Shown: one piece after another, positions 1-5,326 of the stretch | Layout of the letters: every line of letters begins with the position of its first letter | Position numbering within the stretch: position 1 is the stretch's first letter | Assembly: GCA_012842035.1 (NCBI GenBank) | Contig: DUTO01000011.1 | Location: 1-5,326 of the forward strand | From: Clostridia bacterium | GTDB taxonomy: Bacteria; Bacillota; Peptococcia; DRI-13; DTU073 | Direction of reading: 5' to 3' | Length of the DNA: 5,326 nucleotides | The notes under the pieces: model-generated | The model's input: the letters and a program-made list of their open reading frames with translations, nothing else | Told to the model about the DNA's origin: nothing | The model's database searches: none | Position numbers and translations under genes: made by a program

Positions 1-435
1 AAGTAATTCTGTTGTTCCACCGGATAAATGTAAAGCTAAAAATTCCTCCCCGGGATGTTCTGTACAAGCCCAAATTCCTGCCACTATATGCCCTTCTTGA
101 TGACTTGTTTGGACAAGAGGAATATCCTCAACAACAGCTAAACTTTCCGCGAGCGAAAGACCGGCTACAAAAACAGGCAAATAAGAATTTTCGCGAGGTA
201 AAGGTCTGGCGCTAACCCCTATTGCTTTAATCTCCGGTATCTTTAATTCGGAAAAAAGGAGCTGTAAAGCCCGGGGCAAATTTTGTAAATGATAAAAAAG
301 GGCTGTAGATTGTCTCAAACCCTGTTCACCCATAGTTACAGGAAGAATGATTCTCTTCTCAGCCAATAATTGTTTGCTTTTATCTACCACAGCAAGAGAG
401 GTCGTATAACAACTGGTATCAATTCCTAAAAACAC
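1..435 (-). CDS. TsaD/Kae1-like protein ('O-sialoglycoprotein endopeptidase' paralogue), partial, 3' end beyond window
   Basis: I translated this gene by hand from a GTG start at 435-433; it stays open for 145 codons to the left window edge. The start MFLGIDTSCYTTSLAVVD is the ASKHA-fold phosphate-1 loop typical of TsaD/Kae1 proteins. SHQEGHIVAG (residues 111-120) carries the family's HxxxH metal-binding pair, H112 and H116, and LSGGTTEL (137-144) matches the phosphate-2 region. Full-length relatives have roughly 320-340 residues, so about half is missing. True TsaD makes the t6A37 modification of tRNA. In many Clostridia a divergent paralogue annotated as O-sialoglycoprotein endopeptidase follows nusB, and the position here favours that paralogue; its substrate is not established. 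The GTG overlaps the end of nusB by 10 bp, with only a purine-rich, weak ribosome site upstream, so translational coupling is likely. The nearby ATG at 439-437 is out of frame and soon meets a stop. Confidence 0.85.
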   Translation of the reverse strand, partial: MFLGIDTSCYTTSLAVVDKSKQLLAEKRIILPVTMGEQGLRQSTALFYHLQNLPRALQLLFSELKIPEIKAIGVSARPLPRENSYLPVFVAGLSLAESLAVVEDIPLVQTSHQEGHIVAGIWACTEHPGEEFLALHLSGGTTELL

Positions 436-860
436 CCATGATCACAACTTTCTTTTAACTTTGGTAAATCTTGAATTACTTTGCCTAAAATTCCATTAAT
501 AAAACGTGGTGCAGCTTCTGTACTATAAATCTTAGCAATCTCTAAAGCTTCATTTATGGTTACGGCTACAGGAATTTCCTTTAAAAAAATCATTTCAAAC
601 AGAGCCATACGCAATATATTGCGATCTACAGAAGCCATTCTTGCTAAGTCCCATTCATGGGCATATTTTTTAATTAAATCATCTAAAAAAAGCTGATGAG
701 TAAGTACACCTTGTACTAAATGACTACCAAAAGTATTTGCACTAGGAGAAACTTGAGTTTCCTTACAAAGTTGAATTATCATTTTATCAGGCTCATCATT
801 ACCTAAGTCACAAGCAAATAAAGTTTTCATTGCTATTTCACGAGCTAAACGTCTGGTCAA
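426..860 (-). CDS. nusB: Transcription antitermination factor NusB
   Basis: A 144-aa protein, the usual length for NusB. NusB is a small all-helical RNA-binding protein that pairs with NusE (ribosomal protein S10) on boxA RNA and supports antitermination of rRNA transcription. Hallmarks visible are the N-terminal RRLAREIAMKTLFACD (residues 3-18), the DRNILRMALFEM stretch near the middle, the IPVAVTINEALEIAKIYS segment, and the C-terminal RFINGILGKV. The start codon is TTG (860-858), chosen because a strong AAAGGAGG lies 7 nt upstream and the protein then begins like other NusB proteins. It lies 34 bp after the DUF2273 gene and overlaps the next gene (TsaD-like) by 10 bp, so it is probably co-transcribed from the asp23 promoter. 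Family identity is very secure. Confidence 0.96.
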   Translation of the reverse strand: MTRRLAREIAMKTLFACDLGNDEPDKMIIQLCKETQVSPSANTFGSHLVQGVLTHQLFLDDLIKKYAHEWDLARMASVDRNILRMALFEMIFLKEIPVAVTINEALEIAKIYSTEAAPRFINGILGKVIQDLPKLKESCDHGCF

Positions 861-867
861 AAGAGAG

Positions 868-875
868 CCTCCTTT
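868..875 (-). promoter_or_regulatory. Strong ribosome binding site fixing the TTG start of nusB
   Basis: On the minus strand AAAGGAGG lies 7 nt before TTG at 860-858. Near-perfect complementarity to the 16S rRNA 3' end and ideal spacing support TTG as the true initiator. Confidence 0.8.
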
Positions 876-894
876 TTTGCTGTTAAGTTATGTT

Positions 895-1110
895 TTATCT
901 ATCTTTTAGTATTCTTTCTATAACACTTTTTAAACTTTCATTATCATCAATTCGTTTACCAATAAGAAAACCAAGATATAAACAAAGCATAATAAAAAGT
1001 GTACGCCAAAAACCATAATTAATCACTGAACAGGCAAAGGCAAGACCAATTAAAAGACCAATAATTTTACCACGATGTTTAAGTAATTCTATTAATATAT
1101 TTTCCCACAT
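895..1110 (-). CDS. DUF2273 small membrane protein
   Basis: A 71-aa protein matching the short DUF2273 family, which commonly accompanies Asp23 and AmaP genes. A charged N-terminus (MWENILIELLKHRGK) precedes two closely spaced hydrophobic segments: about residues 16-30 (IIGLLIGLAFACSVI) and 35-50 (WRTLFIMLCLYLGFLI). The tail is charged and likely cytosolic (GKRIDDNESLKSVIERILKDR). This is a hairpin-like integral membrane protein; its biochemical role is unknown. It probably helps hold the Asp23/AmaP module at the membrane, an inference from gene order. The ATG at 1110-1108 has AGGAGG 8 nt upstream (1124-1119). That site overlaps the amaP stop codon, and only 12 bp separate the two genes, so translation is likely coupled. 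Confidence 0.85.
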   Translation of the reverse strand: MWENILIELLKHRGKIIGLLIGLAFACSVINYGFWRTLFIMLCLYLGFLIGKRIDDNESLKSVIERILKDR

Positions 1111-1122
1111 CTTTCCTGCCTC

Positions 1123-1665
1123 CTATTCTATGTGACTAATTTGAGAATCCATATTTATTTGCGTTACTTGAATTTTTGTATCCTGTAAGCTTGTCCCGGC
1201 TGTTTGCGCAAGATAATCTTTCACAGCATGCTGTAATTCCGCGGTAATTTGCGGAATATTAATATCAGGATTTACTTTAACTTTAAGTAATACGGATAGT
1301 TTATTTTCAGTCAATTTAAGAATAGGTTTTACTTCTTTAACTTCAGGAGTTTTTTGGGCAGCTTTAAGGATAAGTGATTGCAAAGCTGATAAAGTTATAT
1401 CAATTTGCCCTAATGCCGTTTGATGAATATTCGCCAATTTATCAGTTTTAGCTTTAAAACAGCTTAAAAACAAAGTAAAAGTTAAAATAAAAACGAAAAA
1501 AGAAACTAACCCTAAAATCCATCTATTATTAAGGTCAATCAGAAAAAAATCGAAATAATCTATCGGAGCAAACCATCCTAAGGCAATACAAATAAACAAA
1601 ATTGAAATCAAGATATAACCCAAAGAAAGAATACCCATCGTAAATCTTGTTTTAAAACTACTCAT
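1123..1665 (-). CDS. amaP: Alkaline shock response membrane anchor protein AmaP
   Basis: A protein of about 180 aa with the AmaP layout. There are two N-terminal membrane segments, about residues 13-33 (including LGYILISILFICIALGWF) and 49-71 (RWILGLVSFFVFILTFTLF), joined by a short loop. A soluble C-terminal region of about 110 residues follows. It contains an Asp23-like segment, LSVLLKVKVNPDINIPQITA, resembling the strand-helix part of the neighbouring Asp23 protein. In Staphylococcus aureus AmaP anchors Asp23 to the membrane, and the same role is inferred here from the adjacent asp23-family gene. There are two tandem ATG codons (1668 and 1665). The GGGGG ribosome site at 1677-1673 is 4 nt from the first and 7 nt from the second, so I favour the second; the protein differs by one residue. 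The stop codon lies inside the ribosome site of the DUF2273 gene. Confidence 0.87.
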   Translation of the reverse strand: MSSFKTRFTMGILSLGYILISILFICIALGWFAPIDYFDFFLIDLNNRWILGLVSFFVFILTFTLFLSCFKAKTDKLANIHQTALGQIDITLSALQSLILKAAQKTPEVKEVKPILKLTENKLSVLLKVKVNPDINIPQITAELQHAVKDYLAQTAGTSLQDTKIQVTQINMDSQISHIE

Positions 1666-1706
1666 CATTAATCCCCCTTAATCCTCACGGAAATACGGGA
1701 CATAAT

Positions 1707-2108
1707 TTACTTAGACTTGTTTTGCTCCTCTTCTTTAATTTCATTAGGAAAAGAAACCCCTTGAATATGTACATTAGTTTCTACCACAGATAGCCCCGTC
1801 ATACTTTCAATAGCTTTTTTTACACCGCGTTGAATTTCATGAGCCACTTCAGGTATTCTGACACCAAATTCTACAATTACATAAACATCAACCCTTGCTT
1901 CTTTATCCCCGACTTCAACTTTTACTCCTTTAGAAGGACTTTTCTTACCAACAAATTCCGCAATTCCACCTACGATGCCCCCACTCATTCCGGCTACTCC
2001 CTTTACTTCAGCTGTAGCTAAACCGGCAATAATCGCCACAACCTCATCGGATATTTTTACGTTACCCTCTTCAGTACGAATCGTCTTTTCCGCAACTTCT
2101 TTTTCCAT
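1707..2108 (-). CDS. asp23: Asp23/Gls24 family envelope stress response protein
   Basis: A 133-aa soluble protein, almost entirely one Asp23/Gls24 domain (about residues 14-120). Family features include the opening GNVKISDEVVAIIAGLATAE and the glycine-rich GVAGMSGGIVGGIAEFVGKK. These are followed by the strand pattern VKVEVGDKEARVDVYVIVEFG, the helix VAHEIQRGVKKAIESMTGL, and the closing VVETNVHIQGVSF. The C-terminus is highly charged (EIKEEEQNKSK). Family members are abundant cytoplasmic proteins linked to cell-envelope stress and recruited to the membrane by AmaP, the next gene. The ATG at 2108-2106 has AAGGAGG 8 nt upstream. It is the first gene after a clear promoter with a very short leader, which fits strong expression. 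Bacillota often carry several paralogues, so the symbol indicates family only. Confidence 0.93.
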   Translation of the reverse strand: MEKEVAEKTIRTEEGNVKISDEVVAIIAGLATAEVKGVAGMSGGIVGGIAEFVGKKSPSKGVKVEVGDKEARVDVYVIVEFGVRIPEVAHEIQRGVKKAIESMTGLSVVETNVHIQGVSFPNEIKEEEQNKSK

Positions 2109-2128
2109 GCGCTTCTCCTCCTTTTTTC

Positions 2129-2164
2129 TTTGTATATTATAGCAGAATTACTACCAATTAACAA
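2129..2164 (-). promoter_or_regulatory. SigmaA-type promoter of the asp23-amaP-DUF2273-nusB unit
   Basis: Read on the minus strand, TTGTTA (2164-2159) and TATAAT (2141-2136) are separated by exactly 17 bp. The -10 box is preceded by TGC, giving an extended -10 element (TGnTATAAT). The start point is predicted near 2129, leaving a leader of about 20 nt that is mostly ribosome binding site. A 6-bp palindrome with an 8-nt loop (ACCAAT at 2153-2158, ATTGGT at 2167-2172) encloses the -35 box and could be an operator. The match is strong by eye; no experiment supports it. Confidence 0.8.
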
Positions 2165-2176
2165 ACATTGGTTTTT

Positions 2177-2398
2177 TTATTTGCCAATTATTGTAATCAC
2201 TAAACGACCACTAGTAATATCCTTAACCACCAGGTCAAACATTCTTCCTGATTTACTAATAAAACCCCTAAATCTTGTCGCCGTAGGAATATTACCAGGA
2301 ATTTGCTGCATTGCCTTTTCAATATCTGCTAAATCTATTTTAGCTTGACGATAATCTTTAAGTCGTTTTTTAGCATGATTTGTAATAATAATCCGCAT
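2177..2398 (-). CDS. Small DUF4258/RelE-like protein (possible toxin fold)
   Basis: A 73-aa basic protein. It starts MRIIITNHAKKRLKDYRQ, with a strand, a conserved-looking His at residue 8 and Arg at 12, then a predicted helix (about 21-32, IDLADIEKAMQQ). It ends in a strand pattern: RFRGFISKSGRMFDLVVKD, then GRLVITIIG. This H-x-x-x-R start and ITIIG-type end resemble DUF4258 and the wider RelE/ParE-like fold, some of whose members are mRNA-cutting toxins. I cannot show nuclease activity, and no classical antitoxin is next to it. The ATG (2398-2396) follows the 75-aa gene by 15 bp, so they probably share a transcript. Its ribosome site (AAAGGCAGGG) is weak and may be folded into a hairpin. 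The stop lies just upstream of the asp23 promoter. DUF4258 membership is tentative, but the coding call is good. Confidence 0.7.
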   Translation of the reverse strand: MRIIITNHAKKRLKDYRQAKIDLADIEKAMQQIPGNIPTATRFRGFISKSGRMFDLVVKDITSGRLVITIIGK

Positions 2399-2403
2399 AA
2401 GCT

Positions 2404-2429
2404 GACCCTGCCTTTAAAAAAACAAGGTC
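2404..2429 (-). promoter_or_regulatory. Possible RNA hairpin covering the ribosome binding site of the DUF4258-like gene
   Basis: On the minus strand GACCTTG (2429-2423) can pair with CAGGGTC (2410-2404): seven pairs including one G-U, with a 12-nt loop containing the T-tract and AAAGG. The structure includes the stop codon of the 75-aa gene and the putative ribosome site of the next gene. Ribosomes finishing the upstream gene would open it, suggesting translational coupling. This is inference from pairing only. Confidence 0.35.
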
Positions 2430-2641
2430 TTCTTAAAAACTACTTCATCACAATCTTCTTGAACGATAAAACTATAAATTGCATCTTGCAATGCCTCTTT
2501 TTTCGCTTCATTTATACCTAGCTTTTTATAAATATAATGTAGTTCTTCCCAAAGACAAAAAAATTCTTGCGGAAAAATAAGCTGTGCTATTTGACGTGAC
2601 TTGGCTAAATTTTCATGGTGCTTTTTACAAATCGTAGGCAT
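2414..2641 (-). CDS. Small hypothetical protein, 75 aa
   Basis: I do not recognise this protein. It begins MPTICKKHHENLAKSRQ, with a Cys5/His8/His9 cluster that might bind metal. An aromatic stretch follows (residues 22-38, including FPQEFFCLWEELHYIY), then a charged helix-like segment (45-60). It ends hydrophobically (VVFKKTLFF). There is no signal peptide or membrane segment. A real gene is supported by a good GGGGGAG ribosome site 8 nt before the ATG (2641-2639), by uninterrupted reading through the ribF to DUF4258-like interval, and by the tight 15-bp spacing to the next gene. It lies 58 bp after ribF, a gap with no clear promoter or terminator. It could be an antitoxin-like partner of the following gene by position, but it has no recognisable DNA-binding motif, so that is speculative. 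Confidence 0.65.
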   Translation of the reverse strand: MPTICKKHHENLAKSRQIAQLIFPQEFFCLWEELHYIYKKLGINEAKKEALQDAIYSFIVQEDCDEVVFKKTLFF

Positions 2642-2699
2642 ATCTTCTTCTCCCCCACAAAATCAAGTACTACAATTTTATGAAGAGGAAAAAGAAATA

Positions 2700-3653
2700 T
2701 TACCCGGATTTAAATTTCTCAGTTAAAATCTGTTGGGCTCTTGCTAAGTCACGACAGATTTGGGCTTGTAATTCTTCTTTACTCCTAAACTTCTGTTCAG
2801 GTCTTATTTTTTCTAAGAAAGATATTTTTAGCTTTTCTTGATAAATATTTTTGTCAAAATTTAAAAGATGAGCTTCCACAGTTATTTTTTTACTATTTTT
2901 TTTACTATTAAAGGTAGGTCTTTTACCAATGTTAACAATAGCAGGCCAAAACTGGTCATCATATTGAGCACAAGCTACATAGACGCCCCAAGAAGGCAAG
3001 GCCTGTAAAACAGAAACAGCAAGATTAGCCGTGGGAAAACCTAACTCGCGACCACGCTGTTCTCCACAAATCACCTCTCCCTCAATACTAGGATAATATC
3101 CTAATAAATTTGTAGCTGTAAGTATATCTCCTGCTTCATACTTTTCTCGAATTAAAGAACTACTGACCACTTGCCCCCCCACGTTCACCGGTTTAATAAT
3201 AGATACCGCAAAACCTTTTTGTTTTCCTAAAGTCTTTAATAATTCTGCAGTACCACTGCCCTTGTGACCAAAAGAATAATTAAAACCAACAAAAACTTTT
3301 TTTACTTGAAATAAATCAATTAAATATTCTTGCACAAACTCAAAAGGAGAAAGAAAAGCCGTTTGCTGATTAAACGGGAGGTAAAAAAGATATTGTACAC
3401 CTAAAGATTTAATTAGGTCATATTTTTGTGACCAAGTATTAAGCTGTTTTATTTGTTGTTGTCCCTGCAGTACCTGTTGTGGATGAGGCTGCCATAATAA
3501 AACAGAGGAAACCCAAGCATTATTACGACTTTCCTCCACACAATGACGTAAAAGAACTTGGTGCCCTTTATGGACACCATCAAAATTACCTAAGGCCATT
3601 GCTAAAGAAAGATTCAATCTTCTAATTTCACTTAGGTCATTAATTATCTGCAC
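2700..3653 (-). CDS. ribF: Bifunctional riboflavin kinase/FAD synthetase RibF
   Basis: A 317-aa protein of typical length. It phosphorylates riboflavin to FMN and then adenylylates FMN to FAD in the cytoplasm. The N-terminal FAD synthetase (about 1-165) has the nucleotidyltransferase signature GNFDGVHKGH (22-31), WQPHP (54-58), the FVGFNYSFGHKGSG stretch (121-134) and SSSLIREKYEAGD (164-176). The C-terminal riboflavin kinase (about 185-312) has GRELGFPTANL (201-211), PAIVNIGKRPTF (237-248), the putative catalytic E260 in VEAHLLNFD, and EKIRPEQKFRS. Both domains look intact. The start is GTG (3653-3651). GAGGGG ends 3 nt before it and a second site, AGAGGGAG, lies further upstream, and the N-terminus then fits the family. 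It follows truB by 9 bp. No FMN riboswitch is visible in the short spacer. Confidence 0.97.
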   Translation of the reverse strand: MQIINDLSEIRRLNLSLAMALGNFDGVHKGHQVLLRHCVEESRNNAWVSSVLLWQPHPQQVLQGQQQIKQLNTWSQKYDLIKSLGVQYLFYLPFNQQTAFLSPFEFVQEYLIDLFQVKKVFVGFNYSFGHKGSGTAELLKTLGKQKGFAVSIIKPVNVGGQVVSSSLIREKYEAGDILTATNLLGYYPSIEGEVICGEQRGRELGFPTANLAVSVLQALPSWGVYVACAQYDDQFWPAIVNIGKRPTFNSKKNSKKITVEAHLLNFDKNIYQEKLKISFLEKIRPEQKFRSKEELQAQICRDLARAQQILTEKFKSG

Positions 3654-3662
3654 TGTCCCCTC

Positions 3663-4541
3663 TTACTCCCTCTTTAAAACTTTTTTTGGTTTTAAAATAA
3701 GCTTATTATTTATCGGAATAATTTCGGCAATAGCTTCTAATTTCCCTTGAGTATTAAACACAGCCATATTTTTTAACAAAGGAAACGGTTCGGATAAAGA
3801 AAGCGCTTGGCCGTGTTTTATCTTTGTTATCTCTTTTTCCGATAAAACTATTTGTGCTAATCCTTCTACACAAATCTCTAAAGGTAATAAGGCTTTTTCC
3901 TTTAGAGTGGCTATTTCCTCTAGCGTAATACTCTCTTGAAGAGTAAAATTACCCACCTTTGTTCTCAGCAAAAAAGACAAATGACCTCCTACTCCTAATG
4001 CCTCACCTAAGTCATGACAAATAGTTCTTACATATGTTCCTTTAGAACAATTAATCATAAAAATTAAGCGGGGAGGTTTATATTTAATTATCTCAATTTT
4101 ATAAACAGTAACTTGTCGAGAACGTGACTTTGTTTCCATTCCTAAACGCATCCGTTTATAAAGAGGAATTCCCTCTACCTTTACTGCAGAATAAGCCGGA
4201 ACCATTTGCGTAATCTTGCCTATAAATTGCGAAATTTTGCTCTCGATTTCTTCTAGAGTAAGTTGGTCATAAGCCCTAGTCCTGACAACTTCTCCCCAAG
4301 CATCTTGAGTTTCCGTAGTAATACCAAAGGTTAGTTCACACAAATATTGTTTATCTTGTTCAATTAAAAATTCGACAAGACGTGTTGCCTTACCTACACA
4401 AAGTGGTAAAACACCGATAGCATGAGGATCTAATGTGCCGGCATGACCTATTTTCTTTGTTTTAAATTCACGACGTAAAAAAGAGACAACATCATGTGAA
4501 GTCATCCCGGAAGGTTTAAAGATATTAAGTACACCGTCCAC
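3663..4541 (-). CDS. truB: tRNA pseudouridine(55) synthase TruB
   Basis: TruB isomerises U55 to pseudouridine in the T-loop of most tRNAs. The catalytic Asp sits in GHAGTLDP (D38 when counted from GTG at 4541). Other family signatures are GVLNIFKPSGMTSHDVV at the N-terminus, MVPAYSAVKVEGIPLYKRMR in the middle, and CSKGTYVRTICHDLGEALG followed by HLSFLLRTKVGNF. A C-terminal PUA-like region (about the last 70 residues) ends in a basic tail. The protein is 292 aa, usual for Bacillota. An in-frame GTG three codons upstream (4550) would give 295 aa. I prefer 4541 because AAGGACGG is 8 nt from it but too close to 4550, and because the protein then begins MDGVLNIFKP as relatives do. It overlaps the nrnA-like gene by 17 bp and is followed 9 bp later by ribF. 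Confidence 0.96.
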   Translation of the reverse strand: MDGVLNIFKPSGMTSHDVVSFLRREFKTKKIGHAGTLDPHAIGVLPLCVGKATRLVEFLIEQDKQYLCELTFGITTETQDAWGEVVRTRAYDQLTLEEIESKISQFIGKITQMVPAYSAVKVEGIPLYKRMRLGMETKSRSRQVTVYKIEIIKYKPPRLIFMINCSKGTYVRTICHDLGEALGVGGHLSFLLRTKVGNFTLQESITLEEIATLKEKALLPLEICVEGLAQIVLSEKEITKIKHGQALSLSEPFPLLKNMAVFNTQGKLEAIAEIIPINNKLILKPKKVLKRE

Positions 4542-5326
4542 AAGAATCACCGTCCTTAGCCAGGCACTCGCTCAAACAGCTTTCAATCCTCCTTATCACT
4601 CTAGTTGTTAATTCCTTTAAATTACCCTCTAAAGAACATCCAGCAGCTCGAGCATGACCGCCACCACCAAATTCATTAGCTAACAGATTAACATTACATG
4701 ACTTTTTTGAACGAAAACTAATTTTTACTTTTTCCGGTTCTAATTCTTTAAAAACAAGTGCTACTTCTACTCCTTCTACAGAACGCAATAAACTAATCAC
4801 ACTTTCTGTATCAGTATTTAATAAATCAAACTCCGCTAACTCGGAATAAGACAAAACGCTCCACACCATTTTACCATTTAAAGAAAACTGCATCTTAGCC
4901 AGAGCTAACTTGATCATTAAAAGTTCTCGTAAAGGTCGCCGCTCAAAGAGATGTTCACGAATAAGTTCAATATTAGCACCCCAGCTTAATAATTCACTAG
5001 CAATACGAAACGTCTTCGCTGTAGTATTACTATAACGAAAAGAACCTGTATCAGCGGAAAGGGCCACATATAAACAAGTAGCTATCGGGGGAGAAATTTT
5101 TTTGGGGATCTCTGCTAAAAGTTCAAAAATTATTTCACCCGTAGCAGCGGCCTCTGAATTAACTAAATTAAAGTCACCAAAAAAAGTATTACTACTATGA
5201 TGGTCAATATTAATAATCGGTACATCCGGAGGTAGAGAATATAAAAGTCTACCTAAATCAGCACAATCAACAGCAATAATCGGTCTCCCTTTAGGTAACT
5301 CTTGCTCAGGATATATTTTAATCATG
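4525..5326 (-). CDS. nrnA: DHH/DHHA1 phosphoesterase, NrnA-like oligoribonuclease/pAp phosphatase, partial (5' end beyond window)
   Basis: The reading frame enters from the right edge. The first Met in the window (5325-5323) is probably internal, because the N-terminal DHH motif with its first metal ligands (the DxDAxGS-type region) is missing. About 55-75 residues appear to be lost from a protein of roughly 320. Visible motifs, numbered from that Met, are AVDCADLGR (18-26), IDHHSSN (40-46, metal-binding DHH), the SADTGSFRYSNTT stretch (90-102), and the DHHA1 domain with SFRSKKSCNVNLLANEFGGG and GGGHARAAGC (221-230). NrnA proteins degrade very short RNA oligonucleotides and dephosphorylate pAp. 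In Bacillota this gene often lies between rbfA and truB, as the truB side shows here. It ends at a TAA 17 bp inside truB, so the two are probably coupled. Confidence 0.9.
   Translation of the reverse strand, partial: MIKIYPEQELPKGRPIIAVDCADLGRLLYSLPPDVPIINIDHHSSNTFFGDFNLVNSEAAATGEIIFELLAEIPKKISPPIATCLYVALSADTGSFRYSNTTAKTFRIASELLSWGANIELIREHLFERRPLRELLMIKLALAKMQFSLNGKMVWSVLSYSELAEFDLLNTDTESVISLLRSVEGVEVALVFKELEPEKVKISFRSKKSCNVNLLANEFGGGGHARAAGCSLEGNLKELTTRVIRRIESCLSECLAKDGDSCGRCT
4542..4557 (-). promoter_or_regulatory. Ribosome binding site deciding the truB start
   Basis: The minus strand reads AAGGACGGTGATTCTT, then GTG at 4541-4539. Apart from the inserted C it matches the extended anti-16S sequence AAGGAGGTGAT, and it overlaps the upstream candidate GTG at 4550. 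This favours 4541 as the start; the site lies inside the end of the nrnA-like gene. Confidence 0.6.

Noticed and set aside
12..215. 67-codon plus-strand open frame
   Set aside because: It lies entirely opposite the TsaD-like gene, which has clear family motifs; the plus-strand frame has no ribosome site or recognisable protein.
1830..2021. Plus-strand open frame within the asp23 region
   Set aside because: Antisense shadow of a well-supported Asp23/Gls24 domain; its sequence is low-complexity and aromatic-rich, as such shadows are.
2153..2178. Hairpin ACCAAT/ATTGGT followed by seven or more T, like an intrinsic terminator
   Set aside because: The T-run follows the stem only on the plus strand, where no gene is read. 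On the minus strand the A-run comes first, and the stem is only 6 bp and AT-rich. It is better seen as a possible operator around the -35 box.
2130..2348. Plus-strand hydrophobic open frame
   Set aside because: It covers the asp23 promoter and the complement of the DUF4258-like gene. That gene's minus-strand frame is favoured by its spacing to its neighbour and its family resemblance.
2642..2699. Complementary pyrimidine/purine runs between ribF and the 75-aa gene
   Set aside because: TCTTTTTC can pair with GAAGAAGA near the ribosome site, but the match is low complexity with a wobble and soon meets a mismatch, so it is likely chance. No convincing promoter or terminator was found there.
4548..4550. 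Upstream GTG as truB start
   Set aside because: The AAGGA site would be only 2 nt away. The GTG at 4541 has an 8-nt spacing and gives the family-typical N-terminus.
5323..5325. ATG at the right edge as the true nrnA start
   Set aside because: Starting here would lack the N-terminal DHH metal-binding motif, so the gene most likely continues beyond the window.

Overview
This 5.3 kb window reads as a gene-dense stretch of a low-GC Gram-positive chromosome. All ten genes lie on the minus strand, so transcription runs from the right edge towards the left. The Asp23/AmaP/DUF2273 module, the NrnA-TruB-RibF order, strong AGGAGG-type ribosome binding sites and AT-rich codon use point to Bacillota. 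A TsaD-like 'O-sialoglycoprotein endopeptidase' paralogue directly after nusB suggests a Clostridia/Peptococcaceae-like lineage. The class is an inference; no genus can be named from the sequence.

Right half (5326 to about 2700): the tail of the nusA-infB-type translation/RNA cluster. A DHH/DHHA1 phosphoesterase (NrnA-like, cut by the window edge) overlaps truB (tRNA pseudouridine-55 synthase). TruB is followed 9 bp later by ribF (riboflavin kinase/FAD synthetase). In many Bacillota rpsO and pnp come next, but they are absent here.

Middle (about 2700 to 2177): two small genes. One is a 75-aa protein I do not recognise. The other is a 73-aa DUF4258/RelE-like protein whose ribosome binding site could fold into a hairpin. 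They sit exactly where two usually separate gene neighbourhoods meet.

Left half (2164 to 1): a well-formed extended -10 sigma-A-type promoter (TTGTTA-17 bp-TATAAT) starts a second unit: asp23-family gene, amaP, DUF2273, nusB and a TsaD-like gene cut by the left edge. The first three likely form a membrane-anchored Asp23 envelope-stress module, NusB is a transcription antitermination factor, and the last is a Kae1/TsaD-fold protein. No terminator was seen between the two units, so read-through from the ribF side is possible.

There is no gene-free stretch above 300 bases, and no RNA gene, CRISPR array, insertion sequence or phage gene was seen. The window is mostly ordinary housekeeping DNA. 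The points worth a second look are the junction with its two small genes, the hairpin over a start site, the palindrome over the -35 box, and the run of non-ATG starts.
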